64,000 nucleotides of DNA. Origin: Orobanche coerulescens. Taxonomy: Eukaryota; Streptophyta; Magnoliopsida; Lamiales; Orobanchaceae. The stretch lies in assembly GCA_033398695.1 (NCBI GenBank), contig CM065814.1, forward strand, positions 82,788,358 to 82,852,357, written 5' to 3'. Below the pieces are notes generated by a model. The model saw only the letters and a list, made by a program, of their open reading frames with translations. It made no database searches and was not told where the DNA came from. Positions 1 to 11,675 of the stretch are shown piece by piece (the stretch's first letter is position 1; the number at the start of each line of letters is the position of its first letter). The position numbers and the translations under genes are program-made.

Positions 1-1858
1 TACCCTCATAGTTCGTTGATTAAATGGTGTACTCCACGTAAGCTATTCCCCAAGCTTTAGGTGATCTTCCCATGAATCCTATTCGTCAAGCTTTTGGATG
101 ATCCAATGCCGAAAACACAGTGTCTCTACTTACCACGCGCCGTAGAAATGATCGGAACAACTTCACCTTATTATCCTCCAAGGATACGGCTAAAACAAAG
201 TGATAGAGGCTTTCAAATGTCATTATAATACTCTAAGTGAATAACTCACTATCTCTCAATGATCTCTCAACTTTTCTCCAAGAAAAAACTCAAGAAGGAA
301 GTAGATGAAGACTTGGAGAAAAACTCTCTCTCTCTCTCTTTTCCTAGCAAAAAACCGTGAGTTGCATAAAGTCTTTTCAAGGAGTGAAGTCTTCACCTCT
401 TTTATTCTTGTTCACTTTCAAGACAATATCACCAATCTCATTACAAAATAAGATATGTCCCCTTAATGTCTCATGTCTTCCACCAATTAGGGTGGAGACA
501 AAGACCAAGGAAGGTGAGTGGAAAGTGGGGCGGCCATCTAGAAAAACCGGGATGAGTTTGGTTCGTTTCGGACTCCCGTGAGTCCAATCAGATAAACTCC
601 ATTCTGTTATGATATATTTATATTAATTAGTTAATACAATTAATTAATCATATCAAATACAAAATAATATAATTAATTTCTCCAAGAAATAATTATATTC
701 ATGAATTAAATTAATCACCCAGTATTATATTTAATTCATTAGGCCGTAAATTAATTTAGACATCCAATGTCCCAACATTCATTAGACATCCAATGTCTAA
801 TAAATTAGATATCCAATATCTAATATTTATAAAGAGAGAATAAGATCGATTCATTCCGTCGTCAATTCTATTGCGCGACTCGGTAGGTCCATCTCAGTTA
901 GCAATGGGAGGAACTAAGGAGTAGTAGCACCACCTCCAGTCTGGCGGCCTACATTGTACCCTAACTGAGAATGAATGATGGGGATCATTCAAAAACCTTT
1001 CTGTCGTGAATACCGGTATACGTATAAACCCTTCTTTCAAATGTCCCGATCAAGTTATAAGGTCATGGTCAGTCAAACCCCATCTGTACTTGATGCTATG
1101 CATGAGCTAATGCAAAGCGAGATCATCAAGCTCTCGTGTATCTAATACAACGAGCTCCAATGCTTTGGCCAAAGACTTATGATCTCATATACCAATAACC
1201 GCATAGGACATATTACCCGTTCACTAACAGGAGAAAGAATTCTATCTTGGTATTTAGTAGAACCTACTACTTGCCCATCAAGACGCACGTCGAGGTTAAC
1301 CCCCACCTTTCGATTTTTTGAGTCGACTACTCTAATGAAAATCTTAACTTCACAAGCATATCCCTACTAAATCCTCAAGTGTAAGGTTCACAAATACCTA
1401 TCACAACGTTACGATTCTGTCATTGACTATCCCGGAGTGAATCCGTGTGACAAATCGAGGGTAAGTCGGTTCGAGTATACTAATCTCATTAGCATATCTA
1501 TAATGTGTGCTCCCACTAACCATTAGTGTTCTAAAGGCACTCTCTAAGTCAAAAAACATGTCATACAAGTCTTCACATAAACTTAACGCCCAGTCAAGTT
1601 TCATCGACTTGCAAACGATTAAGTATTTGAGCCATAAACCTTTTCAGTGCCGATCCCCTTATCCTATAAGGAGTGGAATGTTTTGCTATCAAATACATGG
1701 ACTGGTTTCTATATATATACTTATGAGTCAGGAATGCCAATGACTACCAGTAAGTAAAGAAATATACAATTGCCTTCTGATAATAGTTTACATAATAACA
1801 AGTACAATGCCCTCACTCTAACATCCCCTGAGTGGCATTGGAGGGCATACTCCTAAAA
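1..1858 (-). repeat. Copia-A 3' LTR (partial)
   Basis: This stretch aligns almost end to end with 7577-9461. Position 1 corresponds to about 7577, so roughly 140 bp of the LTR lie outside the window. The internal boundary is placed at 1858, where the 5' copy ends CTAACA and this copy reads CTAAAA, so the terminal CA is mutated. A minus-strand polypurine tract (AAGTGGGAGAT) abuts it at 1859-1870. The AT-rich stretch around 600-840 contains TTTATA near 826, the counterpart of the candidate TATA box in the other LTR. Confidence 0.9.
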
Positions 1859-1873
1859 ATCTCCCACTTGCAC

Positions 1874-3535
1874 TCAATGCCATAAACTATGGTATCTAAT
1901 AACCATGTTTTCCATATGACGCTCCAAGCTAATCTGAGAAAGTGGCTTGGTTGTGGATCAGTGACGTTGTCAGCTGAATCTACTCTATACAGCACAATGT
2001 ATCCCCTGCAAACAAATTTTCTCACGAGATGATACTTTCTCTCAATGTGTTTGGTATTGTTGTGAAACCTCTGCTCCTTGGCCTGCGGTACAGCTCCGTT
2101 GTTATTGCAGAAAACCAGAACCGGCAGCTCAGAACATGGTATCACTTGAAGTTCTCCCAGAAACTCTTAATCCAAAACCCTTCCTTAGAAGCCTCCGAGG
2201 CTGCTTGATACTCAGCCTGACTGGTGGAATCAGCAGTCGCGCTTTGCTTGGCGCTATGCCAATATACTGCTCCTCCATTAAGAGTAAATACGTAGCCAGA
2301 AGTAGACATCGAATCGTCTTTATGTCCTTGGAAGTCTGAATCCGTGAAGCCCATGACATTCAATTATCCACCGCCATACAGAAGAACCAGCTCTCTAGTC
2401 CTTCTTAAGTACTTGATAACGTTCTTTACAGCAGTCCAATGTTCCCTACCTAGGTTTGCCTGAAACCTACTTACCACGCTCACAGCGTTCACAATATCAG
2501 GTCTCGTACACAACATTGCATACATAAAGCTACCCACGGCCGAAACTTATGGTATATTACTCATTTCCTTTCGTTGTTCCTCACTTTGAGGACACATCTT
2601 CGAGGAGAGTTTTATTCCATGTCGCATCGGTAGAAACCCTCTTTTAGAATCATCCATCTTCAATCGCTTTAAGATCTTATCTATATAGAGGGATTGGGAA
2701 TGACCTATCATTCTCTTCGCTCTATCCAGGTAGAGCCGAATTCTAAGAATATAGGTAGCTTATCCAAAGTCTTTCATGGAGAACCTACTCGAAATCCAAG
2801 CTTTTACAGAACCGAGTATTACCACATTAGTTCCTATTAGTAGAATGTCATCTACATATAGTACTAAGAATGCGATCTTGCTCCCACTAACCCTCTTGTA
2901 TACACAAGGTTCCTCTTTATTTTGCACGAAGTCAAACTCTTTGACTGCCTCGTCAAATCAAAGGTTCCAACTACGCGAAACTTGCTTCAGTCCATAAATG
3001 GAACGCTGAAGTTTGCACACCTTATGAATATCGACCTCGGACACAAAGCCTTTAGGCTGCTGCATATAGATTTTCTCCTCGAGGATTCCATTAAGGAAAG
3101 CCGTCCTTGCGTCCATCTCCAATATCTCATTATCATGGTAGGCAGCTATAGCAAGCATCATATGAATAGACTTGATCATAGCTACGGGTGATAAGGTATC
3201 GTGGTAATCGATCCCTTCTTTCTGGGTATAATCTTTGCCACAAGCCTGGCCTTATAGGTGTCAACATTGACATCCCCATCAGTCTTTCTCTTGCAGATCC
3301 ACTTATTCCCAATAAGCACTATGCCCTTGGGGCGGTCTACTAGAGTCCAGACCTGATTGACATGCATCGAGTCTATCTCAGCTTCCATACCTTCTCGCCA
3401 TTTCGCGGAGTCTACATCCACCATCGATTGGTCATAGGTCGCGGGGTCGGTCTCTTGGCTATCATCTGGAACCTCATGGAGACCCAGCTCCTCCAGGTGC
3501 ACTAGGCCATACCTCTCAAGTAAATGAGACACCCT
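1874..3535 (-). pseudogene. Copia-A reverse transcriptase and RNase H (broken)
   Basis: Read right to left, the minus strand encodes the start of copia reverse transcriptase in 3182-3532 (residues WREGMEAEIDSM and IGNKWICKRK). The next block is 2958-3179 (AFLNGILEEKIYMQQPKGF, IYGLKQ). A YVDD active-site motif is translatable near 2850-2870. RNase H follows in 2142-2363 (GFTDSDFQGHKDD, STSGYVF, SQAEYQA), and the C-terminal tail in 1890-2145 (HIERKYHLVR, the HIxxKYH signature). These blocks lie in different frames, with at least four frameshifts, so no working enzyme is made. The normal role is copying element RNA into DNA inside virus-like particles. Confidence 0.9.
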
Positions 3536-4503
3536 ACTAGACCTACGAGGTGTTTTACTTGTGTTTCAGTATGTTTGGTTCCAATTTCTTGTACAGGTGT
3601 CTCTAGAGGAGTTTCATTATATTCTTCCAAAGAAATACTTCTACCTGCTCCGCCTTCCTTAATGAACTCATCTTCCAGGAAGTTTGCTTCCAAAGCAAAA
3701 ATGATCTTTCGATCTTAGGGTATGTAGAATAGATAACCCATCGACCCAGATGGGAATCCAATGAAACGTCCCTTCACGGACCTTGCTTCCAATTTCTCCA
3801 ACTTAGTGTTCTTGACATAGGCGGGACATCCCCAAATCCTAATGTGATTAAGACTTGGTTTCCTGCCCTCCCACATCTCATGTGGAGTTTTAGGAACAGA
3901 CTTGGAGGGATATCTATTCAAGATATAAGCAGCAGTCATAAGTGCATACCCCCATAGGTAAATTGGTAAGTCAGTGTAGCTAAGCATAGAATAGACCATG
4001 TTCAACAAGGTTCGGTTCCTTGTTTCTAACACACCATTTAACTGAGGAGTTCCTGAAGGTGTTAGTTGTGATATTATTCCATGCTCCTTAAGGAACTCGT
4101 CAAACTCTGTACTCATATACTCGCCACCTCGGTCCGACCGAAGTTCTTTGATATGATTACCAGTTTGTTTTTCGACTAGGTCCTTAAATTCCTGGAATTT
4201 CTCAAAGGCCTCGGATTTATGTTGCATTAGGTATACATAACCATACCTAGTATGATCATCCGTAAACGTAATGAAATACTGATATCTGTCATGTGATGCT
4301 TCTAAATCACCACATACATTGGTATGGACTAATCTAAGTTTATCAGCGGCTCTTTCAAAAGTCCCTATGAAGGGGGACTTAGTCATTTTTCCTTTAAGGC
4401 AAGATTCACAAGTTGGAAAGGGATCCGATCCCCATGGACCCATAAGTCCATCCTTTTCCATTTTGTAAACCTTGGTTTGACCAACATAACCAAGTCTAAG
4501 ATG
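3536..4503 (-). pseudogene. Copia-A integrase
   Basis: The longest open segment is 3715-4461 (248 codons). It starts at the end of the HHCC zinc-binding region ([14 protein letters not shown]) and carries the copia integrase core: [28 protein letters not shown] and [12 protein letters not shown]. The C-terminal GKRF-like region ([11 protein letters not shown]) is also present. Asp110 and Glu146 of this segment have 35 residues between them, matching DD35E. The first catalytic position is Asn48 (HTNVCG) where Asp is expected. A short extension in 3502-3693 is the integrase/RT linker in another frame. Confidence 0.9.
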
Positions 4504-5820
4504 CTATTTCAAAACTTGATTAGTTTCATTCCTACCACGCTTCCTAGTCATAGTATTCACAACGCCATTGTTACTTAGGTTTAGATGATGCAGTCCATTT
4601 AACAATGTAGCAGTGCCTACTAGTTTATTTCTAAAATAAATTTTGCAGGAACCATCACCAACGAAAAATGAAAAGCCTTTCTGATCCATGACCGGAATGG
4701 ATACAATGTTTTTATGCCCCTTGGGCAAAACAAGTACATCATCTAATGTTACAACAAAGCCAGATTACAAATCCAAAAGAAGTGATCCTACGTCAGTTGC
4801 TTCGACACTATGCCCACTTCCGACAGTAATCATCACTTCCCCATCTCCAAGCTTCCTACTTTGTTCCACATCCTGATTCACAGTACAAATTTGAGAACTA
4901 GCACCTGAATCCAGTATCCAAGAAGTAGGAAATACAGTAGCAGAATAATTTGTTTCCAAAACTAAAAGTTCTGTACCTGAAGTGCCATGAAGAATCGGAC
5001 AGTCTCTAGCCCAGTGGCCCATCTCACCGCATTTGAGACATGCATCCTTCTTCTTCTTGTTGCCTTTTGGAACCATCGGGGCCTTGCCCTTACCCTTAAG
5101 GTCCTTGATTTGTGGTCTCGTCTACTTCTTGGTCTTTTTCTTCTTTAGACCTCCGAGGTCCAGAAAAAATCACAAGGGCAGACTCCTTCACTCGTGGAGT
5201 CTTCATATGAGACTAAGCGGTTACCAGTTTGTTCATCAACCCTGCTAAATTGCAAGCAATCTCATTGCGATTGAAATCTAGAACAACAGTGAGAAGGAAA
5301 CAAGAAGAGATTGAAGGATGAGGTCGATTTAAAGAGAGTCATGCATCCTAAAATCAAGAGCCTCCAATCTCTCGATCATAGAGATCATTTTTAGGACATG
5401 ATCCCCAACTTTTTCACCTTCCTTCATCCTAGCACCGAAAATCTCTTTAGATATCTTATATCTAGCAGTTCGACTGAGCTCACCATAAAGCTCGGTTAAG
5501 TGAGATAAAATCTGCCTAGCAGAAGTCATTTTATCATGAGCTCTCTGAAGCTCATTAGACATAGAAGCCATCATATAGGCACGAACTTTTATGTCATCCT
5601 CAACCCACTTTTCGTGGTTTTCAACTTCTTCCTGATTAGCTCTAGTCCACATCGGAGGCACTGGAATGTCTGCCTCCAAGACGTATCCCAGTGCCTCTAT
5701 ATTGAGGACTATCATCAGGTTGCGGAGCCAGTCCACAAAGTTAAGGTCAATTAAGGTGTTCTTTTCATGTAGTATAGCGAGTGGGTTCATTGTCATATTA
5801 AGAGATTTGTTTGATTGCAT
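4504..5820 (-). pseudogene. Copia-A gag, zinc knuckle and protease (broken)
   Basis: Gag opens at 5820 and stays open to 5329 (163 codons). It has a retrotransposon gag profile (NFVDWLRNLMIVL, ARQILSHLTELYGE, GEKVGDHVLKMISMIERLEAL). In 4765-5076 the zinc knuckle CLKCGEMGHWARDC lies at 4999-5040, and the protease motif WILDSGAS follows near 4897-4920. The rest of protease is in 4504-4728 (GHKNIVSIPVMDQKGFSF). Gag forms the particle shell and the knuckle binds RNA. Frame changes between 5328 and 5077 and between 4764 and 4729 break the polyprotein. The start at 5820 follows a long non-coding leader, as in Copia-B. Confidence 0.88.
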
Positions 5821-7425
5821 TAAGTACGACAGATTTATTAGTGACTCGTTTCAGTTATGATCTGAGTATAGAATTAAGGTATTTCCTATTCTTTTAACCT
5901 ATCTCCCACTATTTTTATCGGAATAACACACTCCCATGTGGAATTTGGAAGTATTATTCGCATTATTTCATAGTGGTGATCGAGTTCTTTACAAATTTTA
6001 ATAGAGGGCAATCGAACAGGTTTCTAGTCTATTAATTTTCATAAAGTGGTGTCCAACACCAACCCATCTAATGGATGATTCGATCATCCTTTTCCCCTTG
6101 TTCACTCCTCTCAACCTATACGATTTCTATGGTTCGTGAACAAGTTAAGTTTACACCATCGACGCTGATCAGTTTGACAATTGAATCTTATCCGACAACC
6201 GAACAGGTTTTTAGGGATAAAATTTGCTCCAACTGAAGGCATCCAATGCACTCTCGATAATTTCTCGATCCTTCCCGAATGACTACCCCGATAACTCGGA
6301 AGCATAGCACATCCGGTTTGGATTTCAATTTTCCGAAAGCTCGATGGAGGGAAGGAAAACCTTGAAACCTTTTAAACTTAATAATTTGTCGTGGGAGAAT
6401 TTTTGCGATTAATGTTACACTTTTCACATTAATTCATTTAAGCGCGTTTGTAGCATTCATACCATATGAATAAACATTCACAGCCTAGTTGCTTCCAACA
6501 TGTAGTTCATGGACCATTCCTAGAACAAAAACGTCGTAATCTAATTACAAGTCTTCGGTCTTGAATCTTCGCCTTCTCGAACGGATCTTCCTTCGGTCTT
6601 CGTCATTACATATAAATTTTACATTGAAAAGTTGCATCCTAGATACAAATATTTCTAGTAAAATAAATAGGCTCAAAACGGCCTTTACAACCCAATCGAA
6701 TAAAACCGAACGATTCAAAACTAGGTCCATGAACTACATCCCCATTCAAAATTAATGCAACAATCACATAAAAATAATGGCATTCATAATTAATCTAAAT
6801 ATTTATTCAATCAATATAAATTAATCCATCCAAATAATTTAATCCAATTAATTCACACAAACGTTAATTTTATCTTGTTTCAGATGAGAAAATATTTCAT
6901 TAAATTAATTCCCCTAAGAATAAAATTACTATAACTATATTTTAGTCAAATTAAATACAATTTGATTTGTGAGAAATTAATTACCGAACGAAATATAAAA
7001 AACGGAGTTGAAAAACATGGCCGGGCCAAGCCCGGAGCACTGCCCAGCAGGCTGCCGAGCAGGACCGGACCGCATGGCCGGATCGTGATCCACTGCACGC
7101 GCGCCGGAAGGTACTGGCTGGCGAGGCGGACCGCGCCATTGCACAGGACCACAAGGTGCGCCGCCGACTCAAGTCGCCGGTCCGTTTCACATTTTCGCTC
7201 GTTCCCCCGATTCCAAAAGTAATATTTTTCTAATCTTTATATTAAACATTTAAATCAGTTTTTCAAAAGAAAAATAGATTTATATTATAACATAAAATCA
7301 TGAAAAATTAATTTTTAGATGAATAATTGAAAATCAACGATTAATCCGATTATGATTCCAAATTATAAGAACATCCAATCAAGCATTCTAAATGCTAATA
7401 TCGTATATACAATCGCAAGACCTAT
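5821..7425 (-). other. Copia-A untranslated leader with GC-rich island
   Basis: About 1.6 kb between primer-binding site and gag has no convincing coding sequence. It is AT-rich except for a sharp GC-rich island at about 7015-7195, full of short inverted repeats of the CCGG/GGCC type. Flanking leader sequence is recognisable in Copia-B (24040-24960), but the GC island there (25200-25500) is unrelated in sequence. Short open frames inside the island arise from its base composition. Confidence 0.7.
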
Positions 7426-7437
7426 GCTCCGATACCA
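7426..7437 (-). other. Copia-A primer-binding site
   Basis: On the minus strand, directly inside the 5' LTR end (...CCCAACA), the sequence reads TGGTATCGGAGC. This matches the 3' end complement of plant initiator methionine tRNA (usual form TGGTATCAGAGC) with one difference. It fixes the orientation and the inner LTR boundary at 7439. Confidence 0.88.
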
Positions 7438-8388
7438 CTGTTGGGATTTGTTGCCTAAAACGAAGGCGCAGCGGAAACAATATATGAATCTAATTCGATC
7501 CGAATCCCTTAAGAGGATCGATCAAGCTAGATATATACGAATATAAAAATGAAACTGAGGAAGATACGAAATCATATCCTCGTAGTCCATTGATTAAATG
7601 GTGTAATCCACGTAAGCGATTCCCCAAGCTTTAGGTGATCTTCCCACGAATCCTATTCGTCAAGCTTTTGGATGATCCGATGCCGAAAACACCACGTCTC
7701 TACTTACCGCGCGCCGGAGAAATGATCGGAACAACTTCACCTTGTTATCCTCCAAGGATACGGCTAGAACAAAGTGATAGATGCTTTCAAATATGATTAT
7801 AACACTCTAAGTGTATAACTCACTATCTCTCAATGATCTCTCGACTTTTCTCTTAGAAAAACTCAAAAAGGAAGAAGATGAATACTTGGAGAAAATTTCT
7901 CTCTCTCTTCCTTGCGAAAAACCGTGAGATGCCCAAAGTCTTTTCAAGTATTGAAGTCTTCACCTCTTTTATTCTTGTTCACTTTCAAGACAATATCACC
8001 AACCTCATTATAAAATGAGATATGTCCCCTTAATGGCTTATGGAGACAAAGACCAAGGAAGGTGAGTGGAAAGTGGGACGTCCATCTAGAAGAATCGGGA
8101 CGAATTTGGTTCGTATCGGACTCCCGTGAGTCCAATCAGATAAACTCCATTCCGTTCCGATGTATTTATATCAATTAATTAATCCAATTAATTAATCATA
8201 TCAAATACAAAATAATATAATTAATTACTCCAAGAAATAATTATATTCATGAATTAAATTAATCACCCAGTATTATATTTAATTCATTAGGCCGTAAATT
8301 AATTTATCCAATAAATTAATTTAGACATCCAATGTCCCAATATTAATTAGACTTCCAATGTCAATAAATTAGATATCCAATATCTAAT

Positions 8389-8395
8389 ATTTATA
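8389..8395 (-). promoter_or_regulatory. Candidate TATA box in Copia-A 5' LTR
   Basis: The minus strand reads TATAAAT about 1.07 kb into the LTR, just upstream of a purine/pyrimidine-rich segment. The same sequence is kept in the 3' LTR near 826. The position suits a U3/R boundary. This rests on sequence resemblance alone. Confidence 0.35.
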
Positions 8396-9270
8396 AAGAG
8401 GGAATAAGCTCGATTCATTCCGTCGTCAAACCTATTGCACGACTCGGTAGGTCCGTCTCTGTTAGCAATGGAGGAACCAAGGAGTAGTAGCACCACCTAG
8501 CCAGCCTGGCGGCCTACATTGTACCCCAACTGAGAACGAATGATGGGGATATTTCAAAAACCTTTCTGTCGTGAATACCGGTATATGTATAAACCCTTCT
8601 TTCAAATGTCCCGATCAAGTTATAGGGTCATGGTCAATCAAACCCCATTTGTACTTGACTCTATGCATGAGTTATTGCAAAGCGAAATCATCGATCTCTC
8701 ATGTATCCAATGCGACTAAGCTCCAACGCTTTGGCCAAAGACTTATGATCTCATCTTCCAATAACCGCGTAGGACATATAACCCGTTCACAAATAGGAAA
8801 AACAATTCTATCTTGGTATTTAGTAGAACCTGCTACTTCCCCATCAAGACGCACGTCAACGTTGACCCCCACCTTCCGGTTTTATGGTTCGAACTACTCT
8901 AATGAAAATCTTAATGTCACAAGCACATCCCTACTAAATCCTTAAGTCGAAGGTTCACAAATACCTATCACAACCTTACGATTTTGTCATTGACTGTCCC
9001 GGAGTGAATCCGTGTGACGAATCGATGGTGATTCGGTTCGAGTATACTAATCTCATTAGCATACCTATAACGTGTGCTCTCACTTACCATTAGTGTTCGA
9101 CAAGCACTTTCCAAGTCAAAGAACACGTCATACAAGTCTTCATATAAACTTAACATCCAGTCAAGTTTCATCGATTTGCAAACTATTAAGTATTTGCGCC
9201 ATAAACCTTTCCAGTGCCAATCCCCTTATCCAATAAGGAGTGGAATGTTTTTCTCTCAAATACACGGACT

Positions 9271-9274
<4 letters not shown>

Positions 9275-9326
<52 letters not shown>
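9275..9326. repeat. (TA)26 microsatellite
   Basis: A pure TA run of about 52 bp inside the Copia-A 5' LTR. The matching place in the 3' LTR (about 1711-1720) has only a few TA units, so the run expanded after insertion. Confidence 0.97.
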
Positions 9327-9327
<1 letters not shown>

Positions 9328-9461
9328 GAGTCAGGAATGCCAGTGACTACCAGTAAATAAAGAAACATGCAATTGCCTTCTGATAATGGTTTACATAATA
9401 ACAAGTACAATGCGCTCACTCTAACATCCCATGAGTGGCATTCTGGGGCATACTCCTAACA

Positions 9462-9816
9462 TCGAGTTCTCATACAGGGATCCAGGATCCTAACTTCCCG
9501 TGGAAAAATAATGTGCAGAAGCCTGAAGAAATGAAACTCCCAACAGACAGACAGCCTACGGCAGATGAGTTGAAGGCATGGAAAATTAATGAACTGGTGA
9601 GATACTTATGTGTTCTCATCAGGGAATCTCCCATGTTTAACCAATTTAAGATGCTAGAGGATGCAACTAAGAAGTTTCGCGGCTTCTTGCAGAAGGAAAT
9701 CTCCATATTCAGATAAAACTGAAATCCATAGTCATTAAGGGCGAACAACTAACCCATCCAGAAGACTCGATTATTTCCTTTGACGTGACCCAAGAAGGTA
9801 AAAATTTCTAAAGGGA
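9462..9816 (+). other. Unidentified coding-like fragment between two Copia elements
   Basis: This 355-bp stretch belongs to neither flanking LTR. From about 9465 to the TAA at 9714 the plus strand is open, and its composition looks like real protein (NFPWKNNVQKPEEMKLP, ADELKAWKINELVRYL, MFNQFKMLEDATKKF), unlike the low-complexity shadow frames nearby. It could be a host gene exon exposed at the junction, or a fragment carried there by another element. I do not recognise the protein. The ATG at 9435 lies inside the Copia-A LTR, so the true start is probably lost. Confidence 0.45.
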
Positions 9817-11675
9817 TCGAGGAAGATATGCTCTTGTAGTCCGTTGATTAAATGGATTCCTTCTCTCGGGCTATTCCCCAAGCTTGAAATGAATTCCCTA
9901 CAATCCAATGCGCTCCAAGCACTTGAATGATCTAATGCCGAAAAGACAAAGTCTCTACTTGTCATGCGTCGGAGAAACGAATGGGATAACGATCACCTTG
10001 CTATCCTCCAAGGATACGGCTAGAGCTAGAATGATGAAGCCTTTGATTATAACACTCTAAGTGTATAATCTATATCTCTCAATTAATCCTCACAATATTT
10101 CTCAAAGAAAATATGATGAAGATGAAGAACACTTTGAAGACAAAGAAAACTCTTCCTTTTTCTCTCTCTACCAATCTCACCTATGAAAATCCAAGGGTGT
10201 GGTAAGTGAGAGTTAGTCTTCTTTATATTCTTCAATCACCACATGAAATCACATTTACAATAAAAAAGGGAGATTCCATGTCCCCTAAGACAAAACACTT
10301 CATGATATTAAATCATGAAGTCTTCCACCACATTAGGTGGAAGAAAAATGGGGGGCGGCTATCTAGAAGGGTAGGAGGAGTTCGGTCCGTTTCGGACTCC
10401 CGCGAGTCCAAACAGATAAACTCCGATTCTGTTCCGATGTATTTATATCAATTAATTAATCCAATTAATTAATCATATCAAATACATAATAACATAATTA
10501 ATTTCTCCAAGAAATAATTATATTCATGAATTAAATTAATCACCCAGTAATTTATTTAATTCATTAGGCCTTAAATTAATTTATCCAATAAATTAATTTA
10601 GACATCTAATGTCCCAATTAATTAGATATCCAATATCTAATATTCATAATGAGAGAATAATCTCGATTCATTCCGTCGTCAATCCTATTGCGCGAATCGG
10701 TAGGTCCGTCTCAGTCAGCAATGGGAGGAACCAAAGAGTAGTAGCACCACCTAGCCAGCCTGGCGGCCTACACTGTACCCCAACTGAGAACGAATTATGG
10801 GATCATTCAAGAACCATTCTGTCGTGAATACCAGTATAAGTATAAACCCTTTTTTCAAATGTTCCGATCAAGTTATAGGGTCACGGTCAGTCAAACCCAA
10901 TCTGTACTTGACGCTATACATGCGTTAATGCAAATCGAGATCATCGAGCTCTCGTGTATCCAATACAACTAGCTCCAATGCTTTGGCCAAAGACTTATGA
11001 TCTCATCTTCCAATAACCGCATAGGACATATAACCCGCTCACTAACGGGAGAAAGAATTCTATCTTGGTATTCAGTAGGACCTGCTACTTGCCCGTCAAG
11101 ATGCACGTCGAGGTTGACCCCCGCCTCCCGGTTTACAGGGTCGAACTACTCTAATGAAAATCTTGACGTCACAAGCACATCCCTACTAAATCCTCAAGTC
11201 GAAGGTTCACAAATACCTATCAAAACCTTTCGACTCTGTCATTGATTGTCCCGGAGTGAAATTCGTGCGATGAATCGAGGGTGAGTCGGTTCGAGTATAC
11301 TAATCCAATTAGCATACCTATAATGTCTTCTCCCACTAACCATTAGCATTCAACAGCACTCTCTATGTCAAAGAACACGTCATACAAGTCTCCACATAAA
11401 CTTAACGCCCGATCAAGTTTTATCGACTTGCGAACGATTAAGTATTTGAGCCATAAACTTTTCGAGTGTCGATCCCCTTATCTAATAAGGAGTGGAATGT
11501 TTTGCTCTCAAGTACACGGACTAGTTTCTATATGTATATTTATGAGTCAGGAACGCCAGTAACTACCAGTAAATAAAGAAACATTCATTGCCTTATAAAA
11601 ATGATTTACATAATTTCAAGTACAATGCCCTCACTCAACATCCTCTGAGTGGCGTTCGAGGGCATACTCCTAACA
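9817..11675 (-). repeat. Copia-B 3' LTR, outer end missing
   Basis: It aligns with the Copia-A LTR from the segment GTTGATTAAATGG onward and ends CCTAACA at 11675, followed by the minus-strand polypurine tract AAGTGGGAGAT. The outer TGTTGGGA end and about 140 bp are missing and replaced by the 9462-9816 fragment. This points to a deletion or rearrangement there. Confidence 0.88.

Larger units (their letters stand above)
1..9461 (-). mobile_element. Copia-A: Ty1/copia LTR retrotransposon, 3' LTR cut by window edge
   Basis: A complete copia layout reads on the minus strand: 5' LTR (7439-9461), primer-binding site, leader, gag, zinc knuckle, protease, integrase, reverse transcriptase, RNase H, polypurine tract, then the 3' LTR (1-1858). 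Integrase lies upstream of reverse transcriptase, which is the diagnostic Ty1/copia order. The coding region is broken by several frameshifts and stops, so the copy is not autonomous. The right edge ends ...CCTAACA and is followed by TCGAG, the candidate target duplication; its partner lies left of the window. Copia-B is a relative of the same family. Confidence 0.93.
7439..9461 (-). repeat. Copia-A 5' LTR
   Basis: A 2,023-bp LTR bounded by TGTTGGGA on the left and CCTAACA on the right as written on the plus strand, so the ends are TG...CA on either strand. It aligns along its whole length with 1-1858 and with the Copia-B LTR (9817-11675). It differs from the 3' LTR by scattered substitutions, small indels and an expanded TA microsatellite at 9275-9326. 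Confidence 0.93.

Noticed and set aside
9186..9419. Open frames rich in Ile-Tyr on both strands
   Set aside because: They are translations of the TA microsatellite.
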